From AC-37 sp045805345 (GTDB lineage Bacteria; Actinomycetota; Thermoleophilia; Solirubrobacterales; Thermoleophilaceae): a stretch of DNA of 5,898 bases. A program made the translations under genes and the position numbers. The stretch lies in the NCBI GenBank assembly GCA_045805345.1, contig JBJMLK010000214.1:1-5898 (forward strand), in the 5' to 3' direction. The notes under the pieces are model-generated. The model searched no databases. It saw only the letters and a program-made list of their open reading frames with translations, and had not been told where the DNA came from. This document shows, piece by piece, positions 1-5,898 of the stretch. Positions within the stretch are counted from its first letter, which is position 1. Each line of letters opens with the position of its first letter.

Positions 1-343
1 CGCCGACCACGCGCGCGAGCGCGGGATCATCCTCGCCGACACGAAGTTCGAGTTCGGCCGCGACCGCTCCGGACGGATCGTGGTCGGCGACGAGGTCCTC
101 ACGCCCGACAGCTCCCGCTTCTGGCCGGCCGACGGCTACGAGCCCGGGCGCTCCCAGCCGTCGTTCGACAAGCAGTACGTGCGCGACTGGGCGAGCCAGT
201 CGGGCTGGGACAAGACGCCGCCGGCGCCCGCGATCCCCGACGAGGTGGTCGACGGCACGCGGCAGCGCTACGAGGATGCCTACGAGCGGATCACCGGCGA
301 GCCCTTCTCCGCCTGGCTGACGCGCGTGGGGGCACCCTCGTGA
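1..343 (+). CDS. purC: SAICAR synthase (phosphoribosylaminoimidazole-succinocarboxamide synthase), C-terminal part
   Basis: The gene enters from the left edge. The reading frame begins at base 2 and gives 113 residues before the TGA at 341-343. The family is usually about 240-300 residues, so well over half is missing. SAICAR synthase joins aspartate to CAIR using ATP in the cytoplasmic purine pathway. The visible part carries signatures I know from the family: an ILADTKFEFG segment near base 29, a DEVLTPDSSRFW block at about 89-124 and QPSFDKQYVRDW at about 155-190. These belong to the C-terminal nucleotide and substrate-binding half of the fold. The last 40 or so residues form the usual helical tail. 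Only 19 bases separate its stop from purS, so it is probably co-transcribed with the genes downstream. An internal ATG at 80 is not the real start, because conserved family sequence continues upstream of it. The identification is firm. Confidence 0.96.
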   Translation, partial: ADHARERGIILADTKFEFGRDRSGRIVVGDEVLTPDSSRFWPADGYEPGRSQPSFDKQYVRDWASQSGWDKTPPAPAIPDEVVDGTRQRYEDAYERITGEPFSAWLTRVGAPS

Positions 344-362
344 TCCGGCGCTCCGCCGTCCG

Positions 363-623
363 GTGAGGGCGCGGGTGTTGATCAGGCCGAAGGACGGGAT
401 CCTCGATCCCCAGGGCCAGACCGTCGAGCGCGCACTGCCCGCGTTGGGCTTCGAGGGCGCCTCGCACGTACGCATCGGGAGGCTCGTCGAGCTCGAGGTG
501 GACGACCCGTCCCAGGTGCCCGCGATGTGCGAGAAGCTGCTTGCCAACCCGCTGATCGAGGACTACGAGGTCCAGCTCCTCGAGGGCGAGGCCGCCGGCA
601 ACGGGGGCGACCCGGCGCGATGA
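363..623 (+). CDS. purS: Phosphoribosylformylglycinamidine synthase subunit PurS
   Basis: This is an 86-residue protein, about the normal PurS length of 80-85. PurS is the small structural subunit of the three-part FGAM synthase; in the family it bridges the PurL synthetase and the PurQ glutaminase so that ammonia can pass between them. Recognisable family sequence includes ILDPQGQTVERAL at residues 13-25, an LGF-G-S-VRIGRL stretch at about 28-41 and the C-terminal block CEKLLANPLIEDYEVQLLE at about 56-74. The last 12 residues are Gly/Ala-rich and look unconserved. I chose the GTG at 363 because it places the first beta strand (RARVLIRPK) at the very N-terminus as expected, and no other in-frame start lies between it and purC. 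No clear Shine-Dalgarno sequence precedes it. The stop overlaps the purQ start by four bases (ATGA, 620-623). Confidence 0.94.
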   Translation: MRARVLIRPKDGILDPQGQTVERALPALGFEGASHVRIGRLVELEVDDPSQVPAMCEKLLANPLIEDYEVQLLEGEAAGNGGDPAR

Positions 624-1288
624 GGTTCGGCGTGATCCGGTTCCCGGGCTCGTGCGACGAGCTCGACGCGCTGGTCGCCTGCCGCCGCTTCGCCGACGCC
701 GAGCTGCTCTGGCACGGCGACCGGGACCTAAAGGGAGTCGACGCCGTGGTGGTCCCCGGCGGGTTCTCGTACGGCGACTACCTGCGCGCCGGCGCGATCG
801 CCCGCTTCTCGCCGGTGATGGAGGCCGTGGCCGACTTCGCCCGCGAGGGCGGCCCGGTCCTCGGCATCTGCAACGGCTTCCAGGTGCTCTGCGAGGCGCA
901 CCTGCTGCCGGGGGCGCTGCTCCCCAACACCGGCCTGCGGTTCCTGTTCCGCCAGGTGGAGCTGACCGTGGAGAACGACGACACGCCGTTCACGCGCGCG
1001 TGCACGCGCGGGGACGTCCTCTCGATCCCGATCAAGCACACCACCGGGCGCTACCACGCGCCCGACCACGAGCTCGACCGGATGGAGGAGGCGGGCCAGG
1101 TCGTGCTGCGCTACGCGCCCGGCCAGAACCCGAACGGCTCGCTGCGGGACATCGCCGGCGTGGCCAACGAGGCCGGCAACGTGCTGGGCCTCATGCCGCA
1201 CCCCGAGCACGCGGTCGACCCGCTCCGGGGGCCGACGGGCGGAGCGCCGCTGTTCCAGTCGCTCGCACGCGCCGCGGTCGCCGCGTGA
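620..1288 (+). CDS. purQ: Phosphoribosylformylglycinamidine synthase subunit PurQ (glutaminase)
   Basis: This 222-residue class I glutamine amidotransferase hydrolyses glutamine and passes ammonia to PurL for conversion of FGAR to FGAM. The catalytic Cys84 sits in GICNGFQ (about bases 863-883). The remaining triad residues, His194 and Glu196, are in MPHPEHA (about 1193-1213). VVVPGGFSYGDYLRAGAIAR (about 749-808) is the typical PurQ oxyanion and substrate region, and NPNGSLRDIAG (about 1130-1162) is a further PurQ signature. The ATG at 620 starts exactly at the conserved GVIRFPGSCDE N-terminus and overlaps the purS stop. The frame is open back to an ATG at 527, but that extension lies inside purS and is Arg/Gly-rich shadow sequence. 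At residues 140-145 the protein reads HTTGRY, where many homologues that I remember have HGEGxY. This is probably a lineage variant. Length and triad are intact. Confidence 0.96.
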   Translation: MRFGVIRFPGSCDELDALVACRRFADAELLWHGDRDLKGVDAVVVPGGFSYGDYLRAGAIARFSPVMEAVADFAREGGPVLGICNGFQVLCEAHLLPGALLPNTGLRFLFRQVELTVENDDTPFTRACTRGDVLSIPIKHTTGRYHAPDHELDRMEEAGQVVLRYAPGQNPNGSLRDIAGVANEAGNVLGLMPHPEHAVDPLRGPTGGAPLFQSLARAAVAA

Positions 1289-3486
1289 GCGGCGTGGCCG
1301 AGGTCCAGCCGCGGCACCGGCAGCTCGGCCTCACCGACTCCGAGTACCACCTGATCGTGACCAAGCTCGGCCGCGAGCCGAACGAGGTCGAGCTGGCGGT
1401 CTTCAGCCTGATGTGGTCGGAGCACTGCGCCTACAAGCACTCGAAGAAGCTGCTCGGCACGCTCCCCACCGAGGGCCCCGCGGTCGTCATGGGACCGGGC
1501 GAGAACGCCGGCGCGGTGGACGTCGGCGGCGGCCTCGCCGTCGCGTTCAAGGTGGAGTCGCACAACCACCCGAGCGCCGTCGAGCCGTTCCAGGGCGCGG
1601 CCACCGGGGTCGGCGGCATCCTGCGCGACGTGTTCGCCATCGGGGCGCGACCGATCGCGATCCTCGACTCGCTGCGCTTCGGCGAGCTCGCCTCGCAGCG
1701 CTCGCGCTACCTGCTCGACCGGGCGGTCGCGGGGATCGGGCACTACGGCAACTCGATCGGCGTCGCGACGGTCGGGGGCGAGATCTACTTCGAGGGCCCC
1801 TACGAGCACAACTGCCTCGTGAACGCGATGTGCCTGGGCATCGCCCCGCGCGAGCGGCTCGTGCGCAGCGCGGCCGCCGGCGTGGGCAACCACCTGGTGC
1901 TGCTGGGCGCGCTCACCGGCCGCGACGGGATCGGCGGCGCCTCGGTGCTGGCCAGCGCGGAGCTGGACGAGGACGAGGACAAGCGCCCGAGCGTGCAGAT
2001 CGGCGACCCGTTCGAGGAGAAGAAGCTGCTCGAGTGCTGCCTCGAGCTGCTCGACCGCGGGCTGCTCGCGTCGCTTCAGGACCTGGGCGCCGCGGGGCTG
2101 TCCAGCTCGTCGTCGGAGATGGCCTCGAAGGGCGAGGTCGGGCTCGACATCGATGTCGACCGCGTGCCGCTGCGCGAGCCGGACATGGAGCCGTTCGAGG
2201 TCATGGTCTCCGAGTCGCAGGAGCGGATGCTGTGCGTGGTGGAGCCAGAGCGCCTCGCCGACGTGCTCGCCGTATGCGAGCGCTGGGAGGTGCGTGCCAC
2301 GCCGATCGGGTCGGTCACCGACACGCGCCGCCTGCGCGTGCTGTCGGGCGGCGCGGTGGTGGGCGACATGCCGGTCGACGCCCTGGTCGACGACTGCCCG
2401 CTGTACGACCTCGAGCCCGAGGCGCCGGCCGAGCCCGTCTACCCGGCGCCCGCGCCGCAGATCGCCGACCACCCGACGGGGCCAGAGGCGATCCTCGCGC
2501 TGCTCCGCTCGCCCAACGTGGCCAGCAAGCGCTGGGCCTTCCAGCAGTACGACCCGATCGTGGGGTCGCGCACGGTCCGGCGACCGGAGGCGGCGGACGC
2601 CGCGGTGCTGTCGCTCGACCACGAGGGCGCGAGCGGCGCGCTGGCCGTCTCCATCGACTGCAACGGCCGTCGCGTGGCGTGCGACCCGTACACCGGTACG
2701 GTCGAGGCCGTGCTCGAGTGCGCGCGCAACCTCGCCTGTGTGGGGGCCGAGCCGCTCGGCCTCACCAACTGCCTGAACTTCGGCAACCCCGAGAAGCCGC
2801 ACATCGCGTGGCAGCTGACGGAGTCGGTGGCGGGCCTGGGCGACGCCTGCCGCGCGCTGGGGATCCCCGTGGTGGGCGGCAACGTCTCGCTCTACAACGA
2901 GGGCAGCGAGGGCCCGATCTACCCGACCCCGGTGGTGGGCCTGGTCGGCTGGCTACCCGAGCCGGAGCGCGCGGCCGGCATCGGCTTCGCCGGCGAGGGC
3001 CACACGGTCGCCCTGATCGGCCCGTACTCCCCGCGGCTCGCGGGCTCGGAGCTGGCAAAGCTGCTGGGCGAGCCGCTCGAGCCGCTGGCGCCCGTCGACA
3101 TCGACGCCCAGCGGGCCGCGCTCGACGTCGTGCGCCAGGCGGTGCGCAGCGGCCAGGTCGTCTCCGCCCACGACATCTCGGACGGCGGCCTCGCCTGCGC
3201 GCTCGCGGAGTGCTGCATCGCGGGCGGGGTCGGGGCGCGCGTGGAGCTGAGCTGGAACGGCCTCGCGCCCACGCTGTTCGGTGAGGGACCGGGCGGCGTC
3301 CTGGTGTCCGGCCCGGCGGCGGCCATCGAGGCGATCAGGGCCGACGCGGGCCACGTGCCGGTGCTCAAGCTCGGTGAGACCGGCGGCGACGGGCTCGTCA
3401 TCGCCGCCGGCGCTGCTACGCTCCAGCTCTCGATCGAGGATCTGAAAACGGCCTACGAGCAGGCCATTCCGGACCTCCTGACGTGA
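1285..3486 (+). CDS. purL: Phosphoribosylformylglycinamidine synthase subunit PurL (small-type synthetase)
   Basis: This 733-residue protein matches the small PurL class (about 720-770), which needs separate PurS and PurQ, and both are encoded just upstream. It uses ATP and ammonia from PurQ to convert FGAR to FGAM. N-terminal catalytic motifs are MWSEHCAYKHSK (His47 at 1423-1425) and FKVESHNHPS (Glu91, His93, His95; about 1546-1575). Further family blocks are IQIGDPFEEKKLLE-like sequence near 1996-2034, LQDLGAAGLSSSSSEMASKG (2074-2133), VSESQERML near 2206-2232, VVGGNVSLYNE near 2869-2901 and HDISDGGLACALAE at 3169-3210. Together they show the duplicated synthetase fold complete. The start is GTG 1285, overlapping the purQ stop as GTGA; GTG 1294 is possible but would lose the overlap. 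No convincing Shine-Dalgarno sequence is visible, which suits reinitiation after purQ. The open frame continues upstream inside purQ as Arg-rich shadow sequence and is not part of the gene. Confidence 0.97.
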   Translation: MSGVAEVQPRHRQLGLTDSEYHLIVTKLGREPNEVELAVFSLMWSEHCAYKHSKKLLGTLPTEGPAVVMGPGENAGAVDVGGGLAVAFKVESHNHPSAVEPFQGAATGVGGILRDVFAIGARPIAILDSLRFGELASQRSRYLLDRAVAGIGHYGNSIGVATVGGEIYFEGPYEHNCLVNAMCLGIAPRERLVRSAAAGVGNHLVLLGALTGRDGIGGASVLASAELDEDEDKRPSVQIGDPFEEKKLLECCLELLDRGLLASLQDLGAAGLSSSSSEMASKGEVGLDIDVDRVPLREPDMEPFEVMVSESQERMLCVVEPERLADVLAVCERWEVRATPIGSVTDTRRLRVLSGGAVVGDMPVDALVDDCPLYDLEPEAPAEPVYPAPAPQIADHPTGPEAILALLRSPNVASKRWAFQQYDPIVGSRTVRRPEAADAAVLSLDHEGASGALAVSIDCNGRRVACDPYTGTVEAVLECARNLACVGAEPLGLTNCLNFGNPEKPHIAWQLTESVAGLGDACRALGIPVVGGNVSLYNEGSEGPIYPTPVVGLVGWLPEPERAAGIGFAGEGHTVALIGPYSPRLAGSELAKLLGEPLEPLAPVDIDAQRAALDVVRQAVRSGQVVSAHDISDGGLACALAECCIAGGVGARVELSWNGLAPTLFGEGPGGVLVSGPAAAIEAIRADAGHVPVLKLGETGGDGLVIAAGAATLQLSIEDLKTAYEQAIPDLLT

Positions 3487-4919
3487 CCCCTACGGACCCG
3501 CTCCAGCTTCGCGAGGGACCGCGCGACGAATGTGGCGTCTTCGGCGTGTACGCGCCTGAGTCGGACGTCGCCCGTCTCGCCTACTTCGCGCTCTACGCCC
3601 TTCAGCACCGCGGCCAGGAATCCGCGGGCATCGCCACGATCGAGGACGGCGAGATCGTGGCCGTGCGCGAGCTCGGGCTCGTCTCCCAGGTCTTCGACGA
3701 GGCCAGCCTCCGTGCGCTGCCGGGGTCGATCGCCATCGGCCACGTGCGCTACTCGACCACCGGCTCGTCCGCGTGGCAGAACGCGCAGCCGATTCACCGC
3801 TCGGACCGCCACAACGTCGCCCTGGCGCACAACGGCAACCTGATCAACGCGGTCGACCTCCACGCGGAGCTGCGCGACCGCGGCGTGGGGTTCACGTCCA
3901 CGTCCGACTCCGAGATCATCGCCGCGCTGATCTCCTCGCACGAGGCCGACAGCGTGTTCGAGGCGATCGCCGACGTGATGCCGCGGCTCGAGGGCGCGTT
4001 CTCGACGGTCGTGATGAGTACCGAGGGCGTGTTCGCGTTCCGCGACGGCGCCGGGCTCAGGCCGCTGGCGCTCGGCCAGCTCGGCGACCGCTACTGCGTG
4101 GCCTCGGAGAGCTGCGCGTTCGACATCATCGGCGCCGACCTGCTGCGCGAGGTCCAGCCCGGCGAGCTGGTCGGCCTGGGCGAGCGAGGGCTTCAGGTGC
4201 GGCAGGTCGTCGACTCGCCGCGGCGCTCGTTCTGCGTCTTCGAGCACATCTACTTCGCGCGGCCCGACTCGATGCTCGAGGGACGCCGCACCCAGGTGTC
4301 GCGCGAGCGGATGGGCGAGATCCTGTATCGCGAGTCGCCGGTCGAGGGCGACCTCGTGATCGCCGTGCCCGACTCGGGCAACCCTGCGGCGAACGGGTTC
4401 GCCAAGGCGTCGGGGCTGCCGCAGGGCGACGGCCTGATCAAGAACCGCTACGTGGCGCGCACGTTCATCCAGCCCGGCCAGGAGCTGCGCAAGCACGGCC
4501 TGCGGATGAAGTTCAACCCGCTGCCCGAGATCGTGGGCGGCAAGCGGATCGTGGTTGTGGACGACTCGATCGTCCGCGGCAACACCACGCGCCAGATCAT
4601 CGGCATGCTGCGCGACGCCGGGGCGTCCGAGGTGCACCTGCGCATCTCGGCACCGCCGATCCGCCACCCATGTCACTACGGCATCGACATGTCGACCCGC
4701 CAGGAGATGATCGCGCACGACCGCTCGGTCGCGGAAGTGGCGCGGGAGCTGGGAGCCGACTCCCTCGCGTATCTTTCACTGGAGGGCCTGTATGAAGCAA
4801 TCGGCTCCACACGCGAGACCCACTGCGACGCCTGCTTCACAGGCGAGTATCCCCTCGAGCGCACCGAGGACGCCCGCGGCAAGTACGCGCTCGAGGAGCT
4901 CGCTGTCGTCCGCAGCTGA
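3483..4919 (+). CDS. purF: Amidophosphoribosyltransferase (glutamine PRPP amidotransferase), [4Fe-4S] propeptide class
   Basis: This 478-residue enzyme catalyses the first committed step of purine synthesis, PRPP plus glutamine to phosphoribosylamine. The N-terminal Ntn-hydrolase glutaminase domain has a 16-residue propeptide ending before Cys17 (ECGVFGVY), the nucleophile exposed after self-cleavage. Glutaminase blocks include LQHRGQESAGIAT, GHVRYSTTGSS and LAHNGNL. The phosphoribosyltransferase domain carries the PRPP loop VVVDDSIVRGNTT at residues 357-369. Four cysteines match the iron-sulfur ligands of the Bacillus subtilis-type enzyme in order and spacing: Cys251, Cys397, Cys448 and Cys451 (the last two as CDAC). 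An oxygen-sensitive [4Fe-4S] cluster is therefore expected. The start is GTG 3483, overlapping the purL stop as GTGA. The six bases at 3474-3479 are CCTCCT, the opposite of a ribosome binding site, so initiation probably depends on coupling to purL. Codons at 4770-4811 are unusually A/T-ending (see the P450 entry). Confidence 0.97.
   Translation: MTPTDPLQLREGPRDECGVFGVYAPESDVARLAYFALYALQHRGQESAGIATIEDGEIVAVRELGLVSQVFDEASLRALPGSIAIGHVRYSTTGSSAWQNAQPIHRSDRHNVALAHNGNLINAVDLHAELRDRGVGFTSTSDSEIIAALISSHEADSVFEAIADVMPRLEGAFSTVVMSTEGVFAFRDGAGLRPLALGQLGDRYCVASESCAFDIIGADLLREVQPGELVGLGERGLQVRQVVDSPRRSFCVFEHIYFARPDSMLEGRRTQVSRERMGEILYRESPVEGDLVIAVPDSGNPAANGFAKASGLPQGDGLIKNRYVARTFIQPGQELRKHGLRMKFNPLPEIVGGKRIVVVDDSIVRGNTTRQIIGMLRDAGASEVHLRISAPPIRHPCHYGIDMSTRQEMIAHDRSVAEVARELGADSLAYLSLEGLYEAIGSTRETHCDACFTGEYPLERTEDARGKYALEELAVVRS
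4781..4785 (+). promoter_or_regulatory. Candidate ribosome binding site for the P450 gene, inside purF
   Basis: GGAGG lies six bases before the ATG at 4792, an ideal spacing, and is the strongest ribosome-binding-like sequence next to any gene start in this window. It is also part of purF codons for a Leu-Glu-Gly stretch, so it could be coincidental. The surrounding bases are markedly less GC-rich than the rest of purF, as expected where mRNA structure is kept weak near a translation start. If the P450 really starts at 4903 or 4951, this site has no function. Confidence 0.45.
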
Positions 4920-5898
4920 CGGCGGCCTTCCCTACTCGCGGGTTCCGGCCGTGCTGCAGGCGGCGCGCTTCGGGCTGCGGCCGCTGCGCTTCCTCCAGAG
5001 CGAGTGGCAGCGCAACGGCGACGTCTTCTCGATCCGCTACCCGTTCTTCGGGCACATCGTGTACTTCGCGGACCCGGCCGCGGTGCGCGAGATCTTCACG
5101 GGCGACCCAAGCGTGTTCCATGCGGGCGAGGGCAACGCGGGGCCGCTCGAGCCGATCGTCGGCAAGAACTCGCTGTTGACGCTCGACCGCGACGCGCACA
5201 TGAGGCAGCGCAAGCTGATGCTGCCGCCGTTCCACGGCGAGCGGATCGCCCGCTACGTGGAAGCGATGCAGACGGCTGCCGAGCGCGAGCTGGCGAGCTG
5301 GCCGGTCGGGCGCCCGTTCCCGCTGCGGCCGCGGATGCAGGAGATCACGCTCGAGGTGATCCTGCGGACGATCTTCGGCGTGAACGACGCCGAGCGCCTG
5401 ATGCGCTTCAGCCACCTCACCAAGCGCCTCGACGAGGTGAGCAACTCGGTGCTGTGGCTCCCGGCGATCCGGCGCGACCTCGGTCGCTGGAGCCCGTGGC
5501 GGCGGTTCCTCGAGGCGCGCGGCAACGCCGACCGCGTCATCTACTCGGAGATCGAGCGGCGCCGGTCGGAGCCGGGCGAGCTCGAGCGCGACGACGTGAT
5601 GGCAATGCTGCTTCAGGCGCGGCACGAGGACGGCTCGCCGATGAGCGACGTCGAGCTGCGCGACGAGCTGATGACGCTCGTGGCGGCCGGGCACGAGACC
5701 ACGGCCACCGCGCTGTGCTGGTCGTTCGAGCTGCTGCTGCGCAACCCGCGCGTGGAGCGAACGCTTCGCGAGAGGCTGGACGACGACGAGTACCTCGACG
5801 CCGTGGTGAAGGAGGTGCTGCGGCTCCGGCCCGTCGTGGTCGACGTGGTGCGCAAGGCCAAGCGCGAGGTCACGGTCGCCGGCTGGAAGATCCCGGAG
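4792..5898 (+). CDS. Cytochrome P450, N-terminal part, runs off the right edge
   Basis: This is a heme-thiolate monooxygenase, presumably soluble and needing electron-transfer partners not encoded here; the substrate cannot be told. The frame is open from the ATG at 4792 to the edge (369 codons) with no stop. Visible landmarks are the C-helix HMRQR at 5197-5211 (HxxxR heme-propionate motif) followed by KLMLPPFHGER, the I-helix oxygen-activation motif AGHETT at 5686-5703, and the K-helix ExxR (EVLR) at 5812-5823. The heme-cysteine loop lies beyond the window. The C-helix region resembles CYP110/CYP135/CYP138-like bacterial P450s, from memory only. Family-like sequence begins near GLPYSRVP (4924). 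Starts that include it are ATG 4792 (good ribosome binding site, 128-nt overlap with purF, adding a Ser/Ala/Pro/Thr-rich leader of about 43 residues) and CTG 4903 (17-nt overlap, GAGGAG at 4893-4898). GTG 4951 avoids overlap but drops about ten likely conserved residues. The family call is firm; the start is not. Confidence 0.9.
   Translation, partial: MKQSAPHARPTATPASQASIPSSAPRTPAASTRSRSSLSSAADGGLPYSRVPAVLQAARFGLRPLRFLQSEWQRNGDVFSIRYPFFGHIVYFADPAAVREIFTGDPSVFHAGEGNAGPLEPIVGKNSLLTLDRDAHMRQRKLMLPPFHGERIARYVEAMQTAAERELASWPVGRPFPLRPRMQEITLEVILRTIFGVNDAERLMRFSHLTKRLDEVSNSVLWLPAIRRDLGRWSPWRRFLEARGNADRVIYSEIERRRSEPGELERDDVMAMLLQARHEDGSPMSDVELRDELMTLVAAGHETTATALCWSFELLLRNPRVERTLRERLDDDEYLDAVVKEVLRLRPVVVDVVRKAKREVTVAGWKIPE

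Noticed and set aside
344..362. Possible hairpin or terminator between purC and purS (CCGG repeats)
   Set aside because: The gap is only 19 bases, the inverted matches are 4-5 bases with no T-run, and such matches are frequent by chance at this GC content.
2101..2118. Run of Ser codons in purL as a possible repeat or frameshift site
   Set aside because: A Gly-Leu-Ser-Ser-Ser-Ser-Ser-Glu-Met stretch fits the conserved block following LQDLGAAG in this enzyme family, and the frame continues normally on both sides.
1111..2802. Minus-strand open frame of 563 codons antisense to purQ/purL
   Set aside because: It is rich in Arg, Ala, His, Leu and Val, shows no family motif, and lies exactly opposite strongly conserved purL codons. 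In high-GC genes with G/C at third positions, stop codons are rare on the opposite strand, so long antisense frames are expected.
1413..3284. Plus-strand frame of 623 codons within purL in another frame
   Set aside because: It is a very Arg/Gly/Ala/Pro-rich translation typical of the shifted frame of a high-GC gene, while the purL frame is fully conserved.
3453..4718. Minus-strand open frame of 421 codons antisense to purF
   Set aside because: It has the same composition artefact (Arg/Ala/Asp/Val/His-rich, no recognisable domain) and mirrors purF.
4920..4950. Possible terminator or promoter between purF and the P450
   Set aside because: There is no stable hairpin plus T-run and no recognisable -35/-10 pair, and the P450-like coding sequence already covers this stretch.
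4837..5694. Minus-strand open frame of 285 codons opposite the P450
   Set aside because: The + strand frame carries unmistakable P450 motifs; the antisense frame is compositionally biased and featureless.

Overview
The window is about 70% G+C by eye, and nearly every codon in its genes ends in G or C. Gene order, protein sequences and GTG start codons point to a high-GC Gram-positive bacterium (Actinomycetota). A Thermoleophilia/Solirubrobacterales-like lineage is a reasonable guess, but I cannot prove it from this sequence alone. All genes lie on the + strand and are packed almost without gaps.

Layout. Positions 1-343 hold the 3' end of purC (SAICAR synthase). After a 19-bp gap come purS (363-623), purQ (620-1288), purL (1285-3486) and purF (3483-4919). 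The last three junctions are each 4-nt stop/start overlaps (ATGA, GTGA, GTGA), typical of translational coupling. purS, purQ and purL encode the three parts of the bacterial/archaeal-type FGAM synthase. purF encodes the enzyme of the first committed step, of the propeptide plus [4Fe-4S] class. purC acts later in the pathway. This is a normal de novo purine (IMP) operon and I see no broken gene in it.

After purF, on the same strand and overlapping or nearly touching it, a cytochrome P450 gene runs off the right edge. Its I-helix AGHETT and K-helix ExxR motifs are present; the heme-cysteine loop lies beyond the window. Its start is the one real ambiguity. The best start by ribosome binding site is an ATG at 4792, 128 nt inside purF, in a patch where purF's codon usage becomes unusually A/T-ending. 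Alternatives are a CTG at 4903 or a GTG at 4951.

I see no RNA genes, mobile elements, repeats, CRISPR arrays, terminators or recognisable promoters. No intergenic stretch exceeds about 31 bases. Apart from the purF/P450 junction this is an ordinary housekeeping region, and I found no undescribed system.
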